The position numbers and the translations under genes were made by a program. From Candidatus Pelagibacter sp. (GTDB taxonomy: Bacteria; Pseudomonadota; Alphaproteobacteria; Pelagibacterales; Pelagibacteraceae), in contig PAGZ01000047.1 in assembly GCA_002704625.1 (NCBI GenBank), forward strand, positions 1-6,654: a stretch of DNA of 6,654 nucleotides. Direction: 5' to 3'. This document shows positions 1 through 4,459 of this stretch, in pieces; positions within the stretch are counted from its first letter, which is position 1, and each line of letters opens with the position of its first letter. Below the pieces are notes generated by a model. That model was not told where the DNA came from and ran no database searches. It worked only from the letters and a program-made list of their open reading frames with translations.

Positions 1-216
1 AAGCCGGAGCCCAAGCCGGAGCCGGAGCTTGTAGCAACTGAGAAAGACAGCGACACGCCTGTTGTTTGGTGGTCGCGGAACTGGACTGATGATGAAGAGA
101 CCAGTGAAGACGAAGACTTCTGGACACAGCAACAAGCAAAGACCGCCAAGTACGCCGGAAAGTCTTGGGCAGACTCAGATTGGGAAGACTCCTCGGACGA
201 CGAATGTGATTACTAG
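1..216 (+). CDS. C-terminal end of an acidic, low-complexity protein (5' partial)
   Basis: An open frame enters from the left edge in frame 1 and ends at TAG (214-216), directly followed by a second in-frame stop, TAA. It gives 71 residues and no start is in the window. The visible part begins with a short Lys-Pro-Glu-Pro repeat and continues with Trp- and Asp/Glu-rich sequence (pairs such as WW, clusters DDEE, EDED, SSDDE) ending in ECDY. No catalytic motif or membrane segment is visible; it looks like a disordered acidic tail. GC is about 54% by my count, with many GCC/CCG/GAC codons, clearly richer than the AT-rich genes to the right. This could mean a different origin or simply the biased composition of a KPEP-type tail. 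I do not recognise the protein. The reading frame itself is fairly certain because it stays open throughout with coherent codon use. Confidence 0.7.
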   Translation, partial: KPEPKPEPELVATEKDSDTPVVWWSRNWTDDEETSEDEDFWTQQQAKTAKYAGKSWADSDWEDSSDDECDY

Positions 217-233
217 TAAAGCTGCTCACTAAA

Positions 234-256
234 AAAGCCATATTCATACAGGCTTT
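234..256 (+). terminator. Possible small hairpin after the first gene
   Basis: AAAGCC (234-239) and GGCTTT (251-256) are perfect inverse complements separated by 11 bases. They lie 18 bases after the TAG of the left-edge gene. An alternative stem ATACA/TGTAT (246-250 with 256-260) overlaps it. Mimivirus transcripts are known to end and be polyadenylated at hairpins, so this may be the 3' end signal. A six-base stem in AT-rich DNA is weak evidence on its own. Confidence 0.3.
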
Positions 257-267
257 GTATCTATCTT

Positions 268-414
268 AAAAAAAAAGAAAAAAGAAAAAAGAAAAAAGGA
301 AAAAGAAAAAAGAAAAAAAAGAAAAAAAGAGAAAAAGAAAAAAGAAAAAAGAAAAAAGAAAAAAGAGAAAAGAGAAAAAGAAAAAAAAAGAAAAAAAAAG
401 AGAAAAGAAAAAGG
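268..414. repeat. Polypurine GAAAAA-type low-complexity tract
   Basis: About 150 bases consist only of A and G on the plus strand, mostly short units of GAAAAA/GAAAAAA/GAGAAA. It fills most of the gap between the left-edge gene and the stop codon of the leftward membrane-protein gene. On the minus strand it is a C/T tract immediately 3' of that gene, containing many T5-N-T stretches of the type poxviruses use as early termination signals. Whether this virus uses such signals is unknown. A phenylalanine-rich frame read from the minus strand here is an artefact of the composition. Such tracts vary readily in length and can also mark an assembly weak point. Confidence 0.85.
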
Positions 415-440
415 GAGTTACTCTCTTTTCTCTTTTTTTT
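392..440 (-). terminator. 17-bp perfect hairpin enclosing the stop codon of the leftward gene
   Basis: Positions 392-408 and 424-440 are perfect inverse complements over 17 bases, with a 15-base loop (409-423). The loop contains TTA (418-420), the complement of the TAA stop of the membrane-protein gene, and GAG/CTC immediately flanking that stop could extend the pairing. The left arm belongs to the purine tract; the right arm is the pyrimidine run (plus strand) encoding that protein's Lys/Glu-rich end. In mimivirus, transcripts are cleaved and polyadenylated at palindromic hairpins close to the stop codon, so the position fits a 3'-end signal. Caution: simple A/G repeats allow many alternative registers. 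Confidence 0.55.
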
Positions 441-861
441 CGTTTGTTATACATACCTTATATGCTTTCCATACAACTAAACATGTAAGTAAAATTCCAA
501 TTGTACTTTGTGCTTTAATAAAGTTTTTATGCGTTAGCGAATATCCTATTAAATCAGCAAAACTAAATAGTAAATGCCATACGTTATACCATTCTTTTGA
601 TTCAAATAGATTTCTTTCTAACCTAACTAAAATACAACCATTAAATAACAAATGACAACCTACTAACAATAGCCATATCATAGCACCCATACATACTTCT
701 ATTTTGCTATTACAATAAAATACTTGTGTAAGAATTGTTATAACGATTATGTTATGTATAGCTACTACTAACCATCCACCATATTTTTTGTCTCCAACTA
801 AATCTTCTATATATTGGCTCATACCATTTATTATTTTTGTTTTTTCTTCCCTTTCAAGCAT
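418..861 (-). CDS. Small four-helix integral membrane protein, unknown function
   Basis: The frame encodes 147 residues from ATG at 861-859 (MLEREEK...) to TAA at 420-418. It stays open 30 bases upstream to a TTG, but 861 is the first ATG and has a late-promoter-like TCTAATATAT just before it (879-870). An in-frame ATG at 822 is an alternative. Hydrophobic stretches at about residues 29-49, 57-79, 93-109 and 119-138 suggest four transmembrane helices, with a charged N terminus and a Lys/Glu-rich C terminus. There is no cleavable signal peptide and no catalytic motif that I recognise. Six cysteines (50, 57, 69, 76, 127, 137) lie within or next to the helices. It is divergent from the eIF1A gene, sharing the 119-base gap, and its stop lies inside a long hairpin. 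Small multi-helix proteins of this kind are common in giant viruses and mostly unassigned; virion or host-membrane location is only a guess. Confidence 0.7.
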   Translation of the reverse strand: MLEREEKTKIINGMSQYIEDLVGDKKYGGWLVVAIHNIIVITILTQVFYCNSKIEVCMGAMIWLLLVGCHLLFNGCILVRLERNLFESKEWYNVWHLLFSFADLIGYSLTHKNFIKAQSTIGILLTCLVVWKAYKVCITNEKKEKRE

Positions 862-869
862 ACTTACAA

Positions 870-879
870 ATATATTAGA
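870..879 (-). promoter_or_regulatory. TCTAATATAT start-proximal motif, possible late promoter
   Basis: Read on the minus strand, TCTAATATAT ends 8 bases before the ATG of the membrane-protein gene. Close relatives of this word occur in the same position before the genes at 2423 and 5185. Cafeteria roenbergensis virus late genes are known to have a TCTA core in an AT-rich setting just upstream of the start codon, so a late promoter is plausible. No AAAATTGA lies upstream of this gene on its own strand within the gap. Confidence 0.4.
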
Positions 880-920
880 AAGTATAATCAAAATACTTAC
901 AATAAATTGGTTTTTTTAGA

Positions 921-928
921 AAAATTGA
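921..928 (+). promoter_or_regulatory. Mimivirus-type early promoter AAAATTGA for eIF1A
   Basis: The exact octamer AAAATTGA is present, with the match preceded by further A residues, 52 bases between its end and the eIF1A ATG at 981. In mimivirus and its relatives this octamer is the well-established early/intermediate promoter core and typically lies within about 50-110 bases of the start codon. The downstream gap is AT-rich. The match supports ATG 981 as the true start and suggests early expression. Confidence 0.8.
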
Positions 929-980
929 ATTGAAGTTAAAGAATGAAATATATATATCATCTACAAACAAAGAAGCTAAT

Positions 981-1526
981 ATGCCCAAAAACAAAAGTAA
1001 AAAAGGAGGTAACAACGGCAGTAGCCGAGCTGTTCGTGAAAAAAATGAAGAAGGCGAAACTTATGCAGCGATTATAAAAGTATTTGGCGGTGCCAATGCT
1101 GAAGTGGTATGTGAAGATGGTAAACATCGTCTCTGTGTTATACGTGGCGCTTTTAGGGGACGCAACAAGAGGGATAATTTCCTATCATCTGGTGTTTGGG
1201 TCTTGGTAGGACTACGAGATTGGTCCACACATGCTGATCAAGATAAGATGGAAAAGTGTGATCTACTTTGTGTATATCGCGAAGATGAAAAAAACAAGTT
1301 GAAAGCGAATGCTGTAGGTAATTGGGCAGCACTAGGAAATGCTAATCCACAAGAAAAAGAAGACCACATGGGTGGTATAGTATTTGATGATGGAAATGGC
1401 AGGAATGAAAATCTTGTTGAAGCTATGATGGAAGAAGCTGAAGCTACTATGCAGGATGATTTGACAAATGCAAATGATGGTGGTCTCTCACAATGGGAAG
1501 GTGACATTGATATTAATGAAATATAA
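981..1526 (+). CDS. Translation initiation factor eIF1A, viral
   Basis: The 181-residue protein starts MPKNKSKKGG, very like the N terminus of eukaryotic eIF1A (MPKNKGKGGK in animals). It continues with the OB-fold core: ETYAAIIKVFGGANAEVV at about 26-43, DGKHRLCVIRG at 46-56 and VWVLVGLRDW at 72-81, matching the family signatures DGxxRLCxIRG and ILVGLRDY. In cells eIF1A binds the A site of the small ribosomal subunit and, with eIF1, promotes scanning and start-codon selection. The core carries extra residues after IRGAFRG. The acidic tail is longer than usual: IVFDDGNG (133-140) resembles the cellular IQFDD segment, followed by about 35 extra residues before the terminal DIDINEI. That end resembles the DIDDI tail with which cellular eIF1A contacts eIF5B. 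Human eIF1A has 144 residues. The frame is open 51 bases upstream to a TTG, but ATG 981 fits both the family N terminus and the AAAATTGA promoter at 921. Confidence 0.93.
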   Translation: MPKNKSKKGGNNGSSRAVREKNEEGETYAAIIKVFGGANAEVVCEDGKHRLCVIRGAFRGRNKRDNFLSSGVWVLVGLRDWSTHADQDKMEKCDLLCVYREDEKNKLKANAVGNWAALGNANPQEKEDHMGGIVFDDGNGRNENLVEAMMEEAEATMQDDLTNANDGGLSQWEGDIDINEI

Positions 1527-1690
1527 TTAAGGATTTAAGATAATAGTTAACATTAAAAAACAGTATAATATTTTTACTTTTAAACCAATATTTTAACCAA
1601 TATTTCATCCAGCTACTATATAAAATTAGAATATTTAGCTTGTTTATGAGAGTGCTAAACTTTTTGATCTTTATAACTTTTACTTCTGCA

Positions 1691-1990
1691 ATGGTTCGCA
1701 GACCACTTCGTCAAGAAGTGTTAGCCAGACAAGGCGGAAAATGTGGACTATGCAGACGGAGATTTTCAAAAATGATACCACATGAAATCCATCATTTAAA
1801 TCATGAACATAAAGATGATAGATCTAGTAATTTATTAGCACTGTGTTGTAATTGTCATAGTGCACATCATAGATATGGTGTATCTGTTTATCCTTGGCTA
1901 TTACAATATAATCATAGTTTGATGTGGGATGAAAATAAAAATGATTGGGTAAAACTTAATTTTCCTGATGATTATGATTCTTTTTCTTAG
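1691..1990 (+). CDS. Small free-standing HNH endonuclease
   Basis: From ATG 1691 the protein has 99 residues. It holds a compact HNH (McrA-like, zinc-bound) fold: CGLC at 18-21, EIHHLNHEH at 32-40 with the HH pair that carries the general-base histidine, Asn47 in SSNLLAL, and CCNCH at 52-56 followed by SAHH. The two CxxC pairs (18/21 and 52/55) would bind a structural zinc; His35, Asn47 and His56 are the likely H-N-H residues. Beyond residue 62 only a short Trp-containing tail remains, with no separate DNA-recognition domain. An in-frame ATG at 1646 would add 15 hydrophobic residues (MRVLNFLIFITFTSA) resembling a secretion signal, odd for this family; I prefer 1691, where MVRRPLRQEVL starts the domain. 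HNH genes are frequent in giant viruses, often as selfish homing nucleases or nicking enzymes; which one this is cannot be told. Confidence 0.85.
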   Translation: MVRRPLRQEVLARQGGKCGLCRRRFSKMIPHEIHHLNHEHKDDRSSNLLALCCNCHSAHHRYGVSVYPWLLQYNHSLMWDENKNDWVKLNFPDDYDSFS

Positions 1991-2031
1991 GTGAAGATAA
2001 TTCAGCGATATTTGCTTAACTGTTATGTTAT

Positions 2032-2060
2032 TCATATTATGCATATGATGCATAATATGA
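2032..2060. terminator. 13-bp perfect hairpin between HNH gene and tRNAs, likely bidirectional 3'-end signal
   Basis: Positions 2032-2044 and 2048-2060 are perfect inverse complements around a 3-base loop (ATG). They are followed by a further partly palindromic stretch to 2077 built of the same GCATATGATGCAT-like words. The structure lies 41 bases after the HNH stop and 30 bases beyond the 3' end of tRNA-Gln, so it separates two converging units. This agrees with the mimivirus hairpin rule for transcript 3' ends. A palindrome works on either strand, so it could end both. Confidence 0.7.
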
Positions 2061-2089
2061 TGCATATGATAATATGCAAAATAAACATT

Positions 2090-2162
2090 TGCTCCCACCT
2101 GGACTCGAACCAGGGTTAGTGGATTCAAAGTCCACGGTGATAACCAACTACACTATGAGAGC
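2090..2162 (-). tRNA. tRNA-Gln (anticodon UUG)
   Basis: Read on the minus strand it folds into a complete cloverleaf. The 7-bp acceptor stem is GCTCTCA with TGGGAGC (one G-T pair), and the D stem is GTG/CAC. The anticodon stem GTGGA/TCCAC closes the loop CTTTGAA, giving anticodon TTG. A four-base variable region precedes the T arm CCTGG-TTCGAGT-CCAGG. The discriminator base is A (2090) and CCA is not encoded, as in eukaryotic-type genes. There is no intron. The internal A-box-like TAGTGTAGTTGG and B-box GGTTCGAGTCC needed by RNA polymerase III are intact, and a TTTT follows 8 bases downstream. It reads CAA, the dominant glutamine codon in this AT-rich DNA. It lies 15 bases downstream of tRNA-Arg in the same direction. 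Confidence 0.95.
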
Positions 2163-2177
2163 AGATAAAAATATTAA

Positions 2178-2250
2178 AGTCCCCGGTGGGATTCGAACCC
2201 ACAACCTCGAGATTAGAAGTCTCGCGCGCTATCCATTGCGCCACGAGGAC
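2178..2250 (-). tRNA. tRNA-Arg (anticodon UCU)
   Basis: The minus strand forms a full cloverleaf. Acceptor stem GTCCTCG pairs with CGGGGAC (one T-G pair), D stem is GCGC/GCGC, and anticodon stem CGAGA/TCTCG closes loop CTTCTAA with anticodon TCT. The T arm is GTGGG-TTCGAAT-CCCAC. The stretch GTGGCGCAATGGATAGCGC is, as I recall, the same as in animal tRNA-Arg(UCU), so it is clearly of eukaryotic type. CCA is not encoded and the base after the acceptor stem is T, unusual for a discriminator. A-box (TGGCGCAATGG) and B-box (GGTTCGAATCC) are intact. Five T residues follow within a few bases on this strand and could stop RNA polymerase III before tRNA-Gln. It decodes AGA. An AAAATTGA octamer on the same strand lies about 118 bases upstream. 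Confidence 0.95.
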
Positions 2251-2367
2251 CGAACTGTGAACCTTTTTGTGCCATTGCTCAGGGCTGGTTTTTACCCAAG
2301 ACATTATTCTTGGATCTGATGACAATCACTATTCACTCCCGCTATTAACTCTACTTTTAATTCTAAA

Positions 2368-2375
2368 TCAATTTT
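2368..2375 (-). promoter_or_regulatory. AAAATTGA octamer on the minus strand, possible promoter of the tRNA pair
   Basis: TCAATTTT on the plus strand is the exact complement of the mimivirus early promoter core. The only minus-strand genes it can serve nearby are tRNA-Arg and tRNA-Gln, 118 bases downstream. This would mean that the viral polymerase makes a joint tRNA precursor. One octamer in AT-rich DNA may occur by chance, and the tRNAs also carry internal RNA polymerase III boxes. Confidence 0.45.
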
Positions 2376-2404
2376 TTAATAATAATTAACTTTATTGTTC
2401 TTTC

Positions 2405-2415
2405 TCTGTATATAT
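2405..2415 (+). promoter_or_regulatory. TCTGTATATAT start-proximal motif, possible late promoter
   Basis: TCTGTATATAT ends 7 bases before the ATG of the nucleotidyltransferase gene. It matches the pattern seen before the genes at 861 (minus) and 5185. No plus-strand AAAATTGA is present in the 172-base gap, which suggests a different, perhaps late, expression class. Confidence 0.4.
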
Positions 2416-2422
2416 CAGTTAT

Positions 2423-3958
2423 ATGTCAGAACAATCCCCATATGTTATGTTTATTGTTGGTCGAATGAATCCACCCACTCCGGGACACGTTGAAGGTTTA
2501 GTCATTCCATTCTTGCATTCAGTTAGAGAGCAAGCTATAAAATTAATAAGCTGTAGAGATTGCCTAACAAGTGAAGAAAATCGATGGTGTCTTCCAGATC
2601 AAAATAATCTTGTAGGCCATTGTTTTAAGGGTGATGAAATTGATATCCGTGTTCCAGGATCTAGAGCACTAGCCTGTAGTGATGATAGAACTATAATTAC
2701 TCAATCTACAGCTTGTACTGAATCCGTTGATTTACCAGATGACTTTGAAAAACTTATTAATGCAGCTAATTTAACTGTTAGGATATATTTAACAAATACA
2801 TCTAATGCATCTCGCATGAAGCGACCCTGGAAAGATAAAAATATTGTTGATAAAATTAAAGAAAGTAAAGTTAATCAATTGCTACCTACAAAACTGGAAA
2901 AAGAAGGTATCGATGATAACTATTATGTTAAATATTACTATTTAGAAAATCCTCTTAGCCCTTCCGAAAAGAAAATGCTATTGGCTAAGATGATAAAGGC
3001 TGCCATTGATCGCTCTAGTAATAATAATAGTATTAATATGAGCACCAGCCTTATTAATAATATGATTGTTACCGGCGATGAAGGCGCAGGAGAAGGCAAT
3101 TTTTGTGCCAATCAAGGTATTAAAAGTGCAGTAGAGTGTGCACAACTTTTACAAAAACGGATCGATCCTGCCAATAGAACAATTGATCCTAGACATATTA
3201 TTTTAGTTATGGGTGAAGAAGAAGATCAATCTGAAAGAAAAAGAAGAGAGAAGTTTTGTTTTAAAGGAGCATTGGATAATGATGAAACAACAAAAGTGCG
3301 ATGTCATACATTAAAACGAATTACTATTGATCCTTCAACTAATTCACAAGATTTTCAAGATGTTAATATTAATGATGAAGATGAGCCATTAGAGTTTAAT
3401 GATGAAAGTATGTCTGCATCTAAGGTAAGATTAAGTATTGCTAATGATCTTAGTAACAATTTTCAATTAGTTAGACAGTTATATGCTGATTATTTAAACA
3501 AAGAAGATATTGATTTTATGATACATAATGTACGCAGTGGTTTATATCTTAAAGATGCCTCATCACCACTCCCTATTCCCCAACAAAAACGAAGAAGTCC
3601 AAGACTTATACCTGGAGTACAAAGACAAATGCCGGATCAACGAGGGTTGCCTGATCCTGCTAAAAGACATCCTGGCGCTATGTGGTACAATAGATCGCGA
3701 ACGACTCCTTCAGCACGAGCATTTGGTCTAGGTAGTCATGGAGAGGCAAAAGTAAAGAAGGAAATGGAAAGTATTCGAAATAGCGGTTTACCTGCATCTT
3801 TAGAACCTATACAAGAAACACCCGAAGAAGGTGCTGAAACAGGAGGAAAAAAGAAAAATAGAAAGCGTAAAATTAAAAGAAAAATACGACGTACACGAAA
3901 AAAGAAAAATAAGCGCAAAATACATAGTAAAACTAAAAAAAAATCACATAAATATTAG
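2423..3958 (+). CDS. Nucleotidyltransferase (cytidylyltransferase/NMNAT-like HIGH superfamily) with basic tail
   Basis: The 511-residue protein begins with VMFIVGRMNPPTPGH (8-22), the GRxNPPTxGH signature of the HIGH nucleotidyltransferase superfamily, which binds the triphosphate of ATP or CTP. Further matches to phage and viral members are IYLTNTSN (121-128), NPLSPSEKK (176-184), the IILVMGEEE strand (around 259-267) and MSASKVR (330-336), equivalent to the ISSTxxR phosphate-binding loop. Then comes IDFMIHNVRSGL, a typical end of the fold. The central part is enlarged, with six cysteines between 44 and 98 (44, 47, 56, 67, 85, 98) that might bind metal. After about residue 375 a Pro/Arg-rich, probably disordered linker leads to a 38-residue tail (474-511) almost entirely Lys/Arg after a GG pair. 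Typical single-domain members are about 150-200 residues, so this one is much longer. Substrate is unknown: NMN adenylation (NAD synthesis) or a CDP-alcohol are options. Confidence 0.8.
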   Translation: MSEQSPYVMFIVGRMNPPTPGHVEGLVIPFLHSVREQAIKLISCRDCLTSEENRWCLPDQNNLVGHCFKGDEIDIRVPGSRALACSDDRTIITQSTACTESVDLPDDFEKLINAANLTVRIYLTNTSNASRMKRPWKDKNIVDKIKESKVNQLLPTKLEKEGIDDNYYVKYYYLENPLSPSEKKMLLAKMIKAAIDRSSNNNSINMSTSLINNMIVTGDEGAGEGNFCANQGIKSAVECAQLLQKRIDPANRTIDPRHIILVMGEEEDQSERKRREKFCFKGALDNDETTKVRCHTLKRITIDPSTNSQDFQDVNINDEDEPLEFNDESMSASKVRLSIANDLSNNFQLVRQLYADYLNKEDIDFMIHNVRSGLYLKDASSPLPIPQQKRRSPRLIPGVQRQMPDQRGLPDPAKRHPGAMWYNRSRTTPSARAFGLGSHGEAKVKKEMESIRNSGLPASLEPIQETPEEGAETGGKKKNRKRKIKRKIRRTRKKKNKRKIHSKTKKKSHKY

Positions 3959-3983
3959 CAAGCTTTATAAAACATGTAATATT
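3951..3983. terminator. Weak hairpin between converging genes
   Basis: AATATTA (3951-3957, overlapping the stop of the nucleotidyltransferase gene) and TAATATT (3977-3983, just beyond the stop of the leftward gene) are inverse complements with a 19-base loop containing AAGCTT. The two genes end only 30 bases apart, so a shared 3'-end signal is expected here. The stem is short and made only of A and T, so support is modest. Confidence 0.3.
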
Positions 3984-3988
3984 CAACT

Positions 3989-4327
3989 TTACATAAAATA
4001 TACGTATTTTTCACACCATTCAATATCTCCACTTATTATTGCATAATAACCCAAAATTGCTTCTTCATTTCCTGTTGTTTCTTTCCATTTATCAAATAAC
4101 TCTGATACTTCACGTCGTGTTTCTTTATCGATGTTTAACTTTGGGTTATTAGGATCTATTTTGCATGGATATCCATAAACCACATCTGTACCCCTATCAT
4201 CCACTATCTTTGTTGTTCCTTTTACTAATTTTCTTTTATGAGGCTTTATCCTTAAACATTCATTTGAGAGAATATTGCTACCATGTTCTACCCATCCAAA
4301 CACAACTAATGGCGTATATACTGTCAT
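3989..4327 (-). CDS. Hypothetical soluble protein, 112 residues
   Basis: ATG at 4327-4325 to TAA at 3991-3989 gives 112 residues beginning MTVYTPLVVFGWVEHG. I do not recognise it. It has no membrane segment, no signal peptide and only three cysteines. The N-terminal third is beta-like (TPLVVFGWV). The middle carries KPHKRKLVKGTTKIVDDRG and GYPCKIDPNNP. The C-terminal part looks helical (TRREVSELFDKWKETTGNEEAI) and ends GDIEWCEKYVYFM. The mixed composition, good length and clean placement between neighbours argue for a real gene. It converges with the nucleotidyltransferase (30-base gap) and diverges from the protease-like gene (132-base gap). A near-match early motif AAAATTGC lies 40 bases upstream. 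Confidence 0.75.
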   Translation of the reverse strand: MTVYTPLVVFGWVEHGSNILSNECLRIKPHKRKLVKGTTKIVDDRGTDVVYGYPCKIDPNNPKLNIDKETRREVSELFDKWKETTGNEEAILGYYAIISGDIEWCEKYVYFM

Positions 4328-4367
4328 TTATATTCTTATAATACATTTCTTTATGCAGCAAAGCTAT

Positions 4368-4375
4368 GCAATTTT
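4368..4375 (-). promoter_or_regulatory. AAAATTGC variant early motif
   Basis: On the minus strand AAAATTGC, one base off the early core AAAATTGA, lies 40 bases upstream of the ATG of the 112-residue gene. The same variant precedes the gene at 5185 by 35 bases. Mimivirus-type polymerases are thought to tolerate limited variation in the last base, but a chance match is possible. Confidence 0.4.
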
Positions 4376-4459
4376 TAATATTTATTGGATAACTATATCA
4401 TGATTTCATAACTTGTTTCTTTAAAGGTTAAAAACGTTAAAGAGGAGAGGTATACGTAA

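Noticed and set aside
266..454. Minus-strand frame of 62 residues, mostly Phe
   Set aside because: It is only the translation of the C/T complement of the purine tract and overlaps the end of the membrane-protein gene.
1238..1507. Minus-strand open frame opposite eIF1A
   Set aside because: Ser/Phe-rich antisense shadow of a clearly identified gene.
1583..1605. Two copies of AACCAATATTT spaced 12 bases apart, and several AATATT words between eIF1A and HNH
   Set aside because: Too short and AT-rich to call a regulatory repeat or a convincing hairpin.
2296..2313. CCAAGA/TCTTGG hairpin with a 6-base loop upstream of the tRNAs
   Set aside because: A six-base stem not at any gene end; no function can be argued from the sequence.
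2074..2325. Open frames on both strands across the tRNA genes, with phrases such as VPGGIRTHNLEIRSLARYPLRHED and VAQWIARETSNLEVVGSNPTGD
   Set aside because: These are well-known false proteins produced by translating tRNA-Arg sequence; the tRNA folds explain the DNA fully.
3528..4046. Short frames on either strand within and beyond the 3' part of the nucleotidyltransferase gene (3528-3731, 3736-3918, 3831-4046)
   Set aside because: They are out-of-frame shadows of its linker and basic tail; the last one runs into the leftward gene.
4441..4450. AGAGGAGAGG, like a bacterial ribosome binding site, 9 bases before ATG 4460
   Set aside because: The window is from a virus of eukaryotes (eIF1A, eukaryotic-type tRNAs), so a Shine-Dalgarno site is not expected; treated as coincidence.
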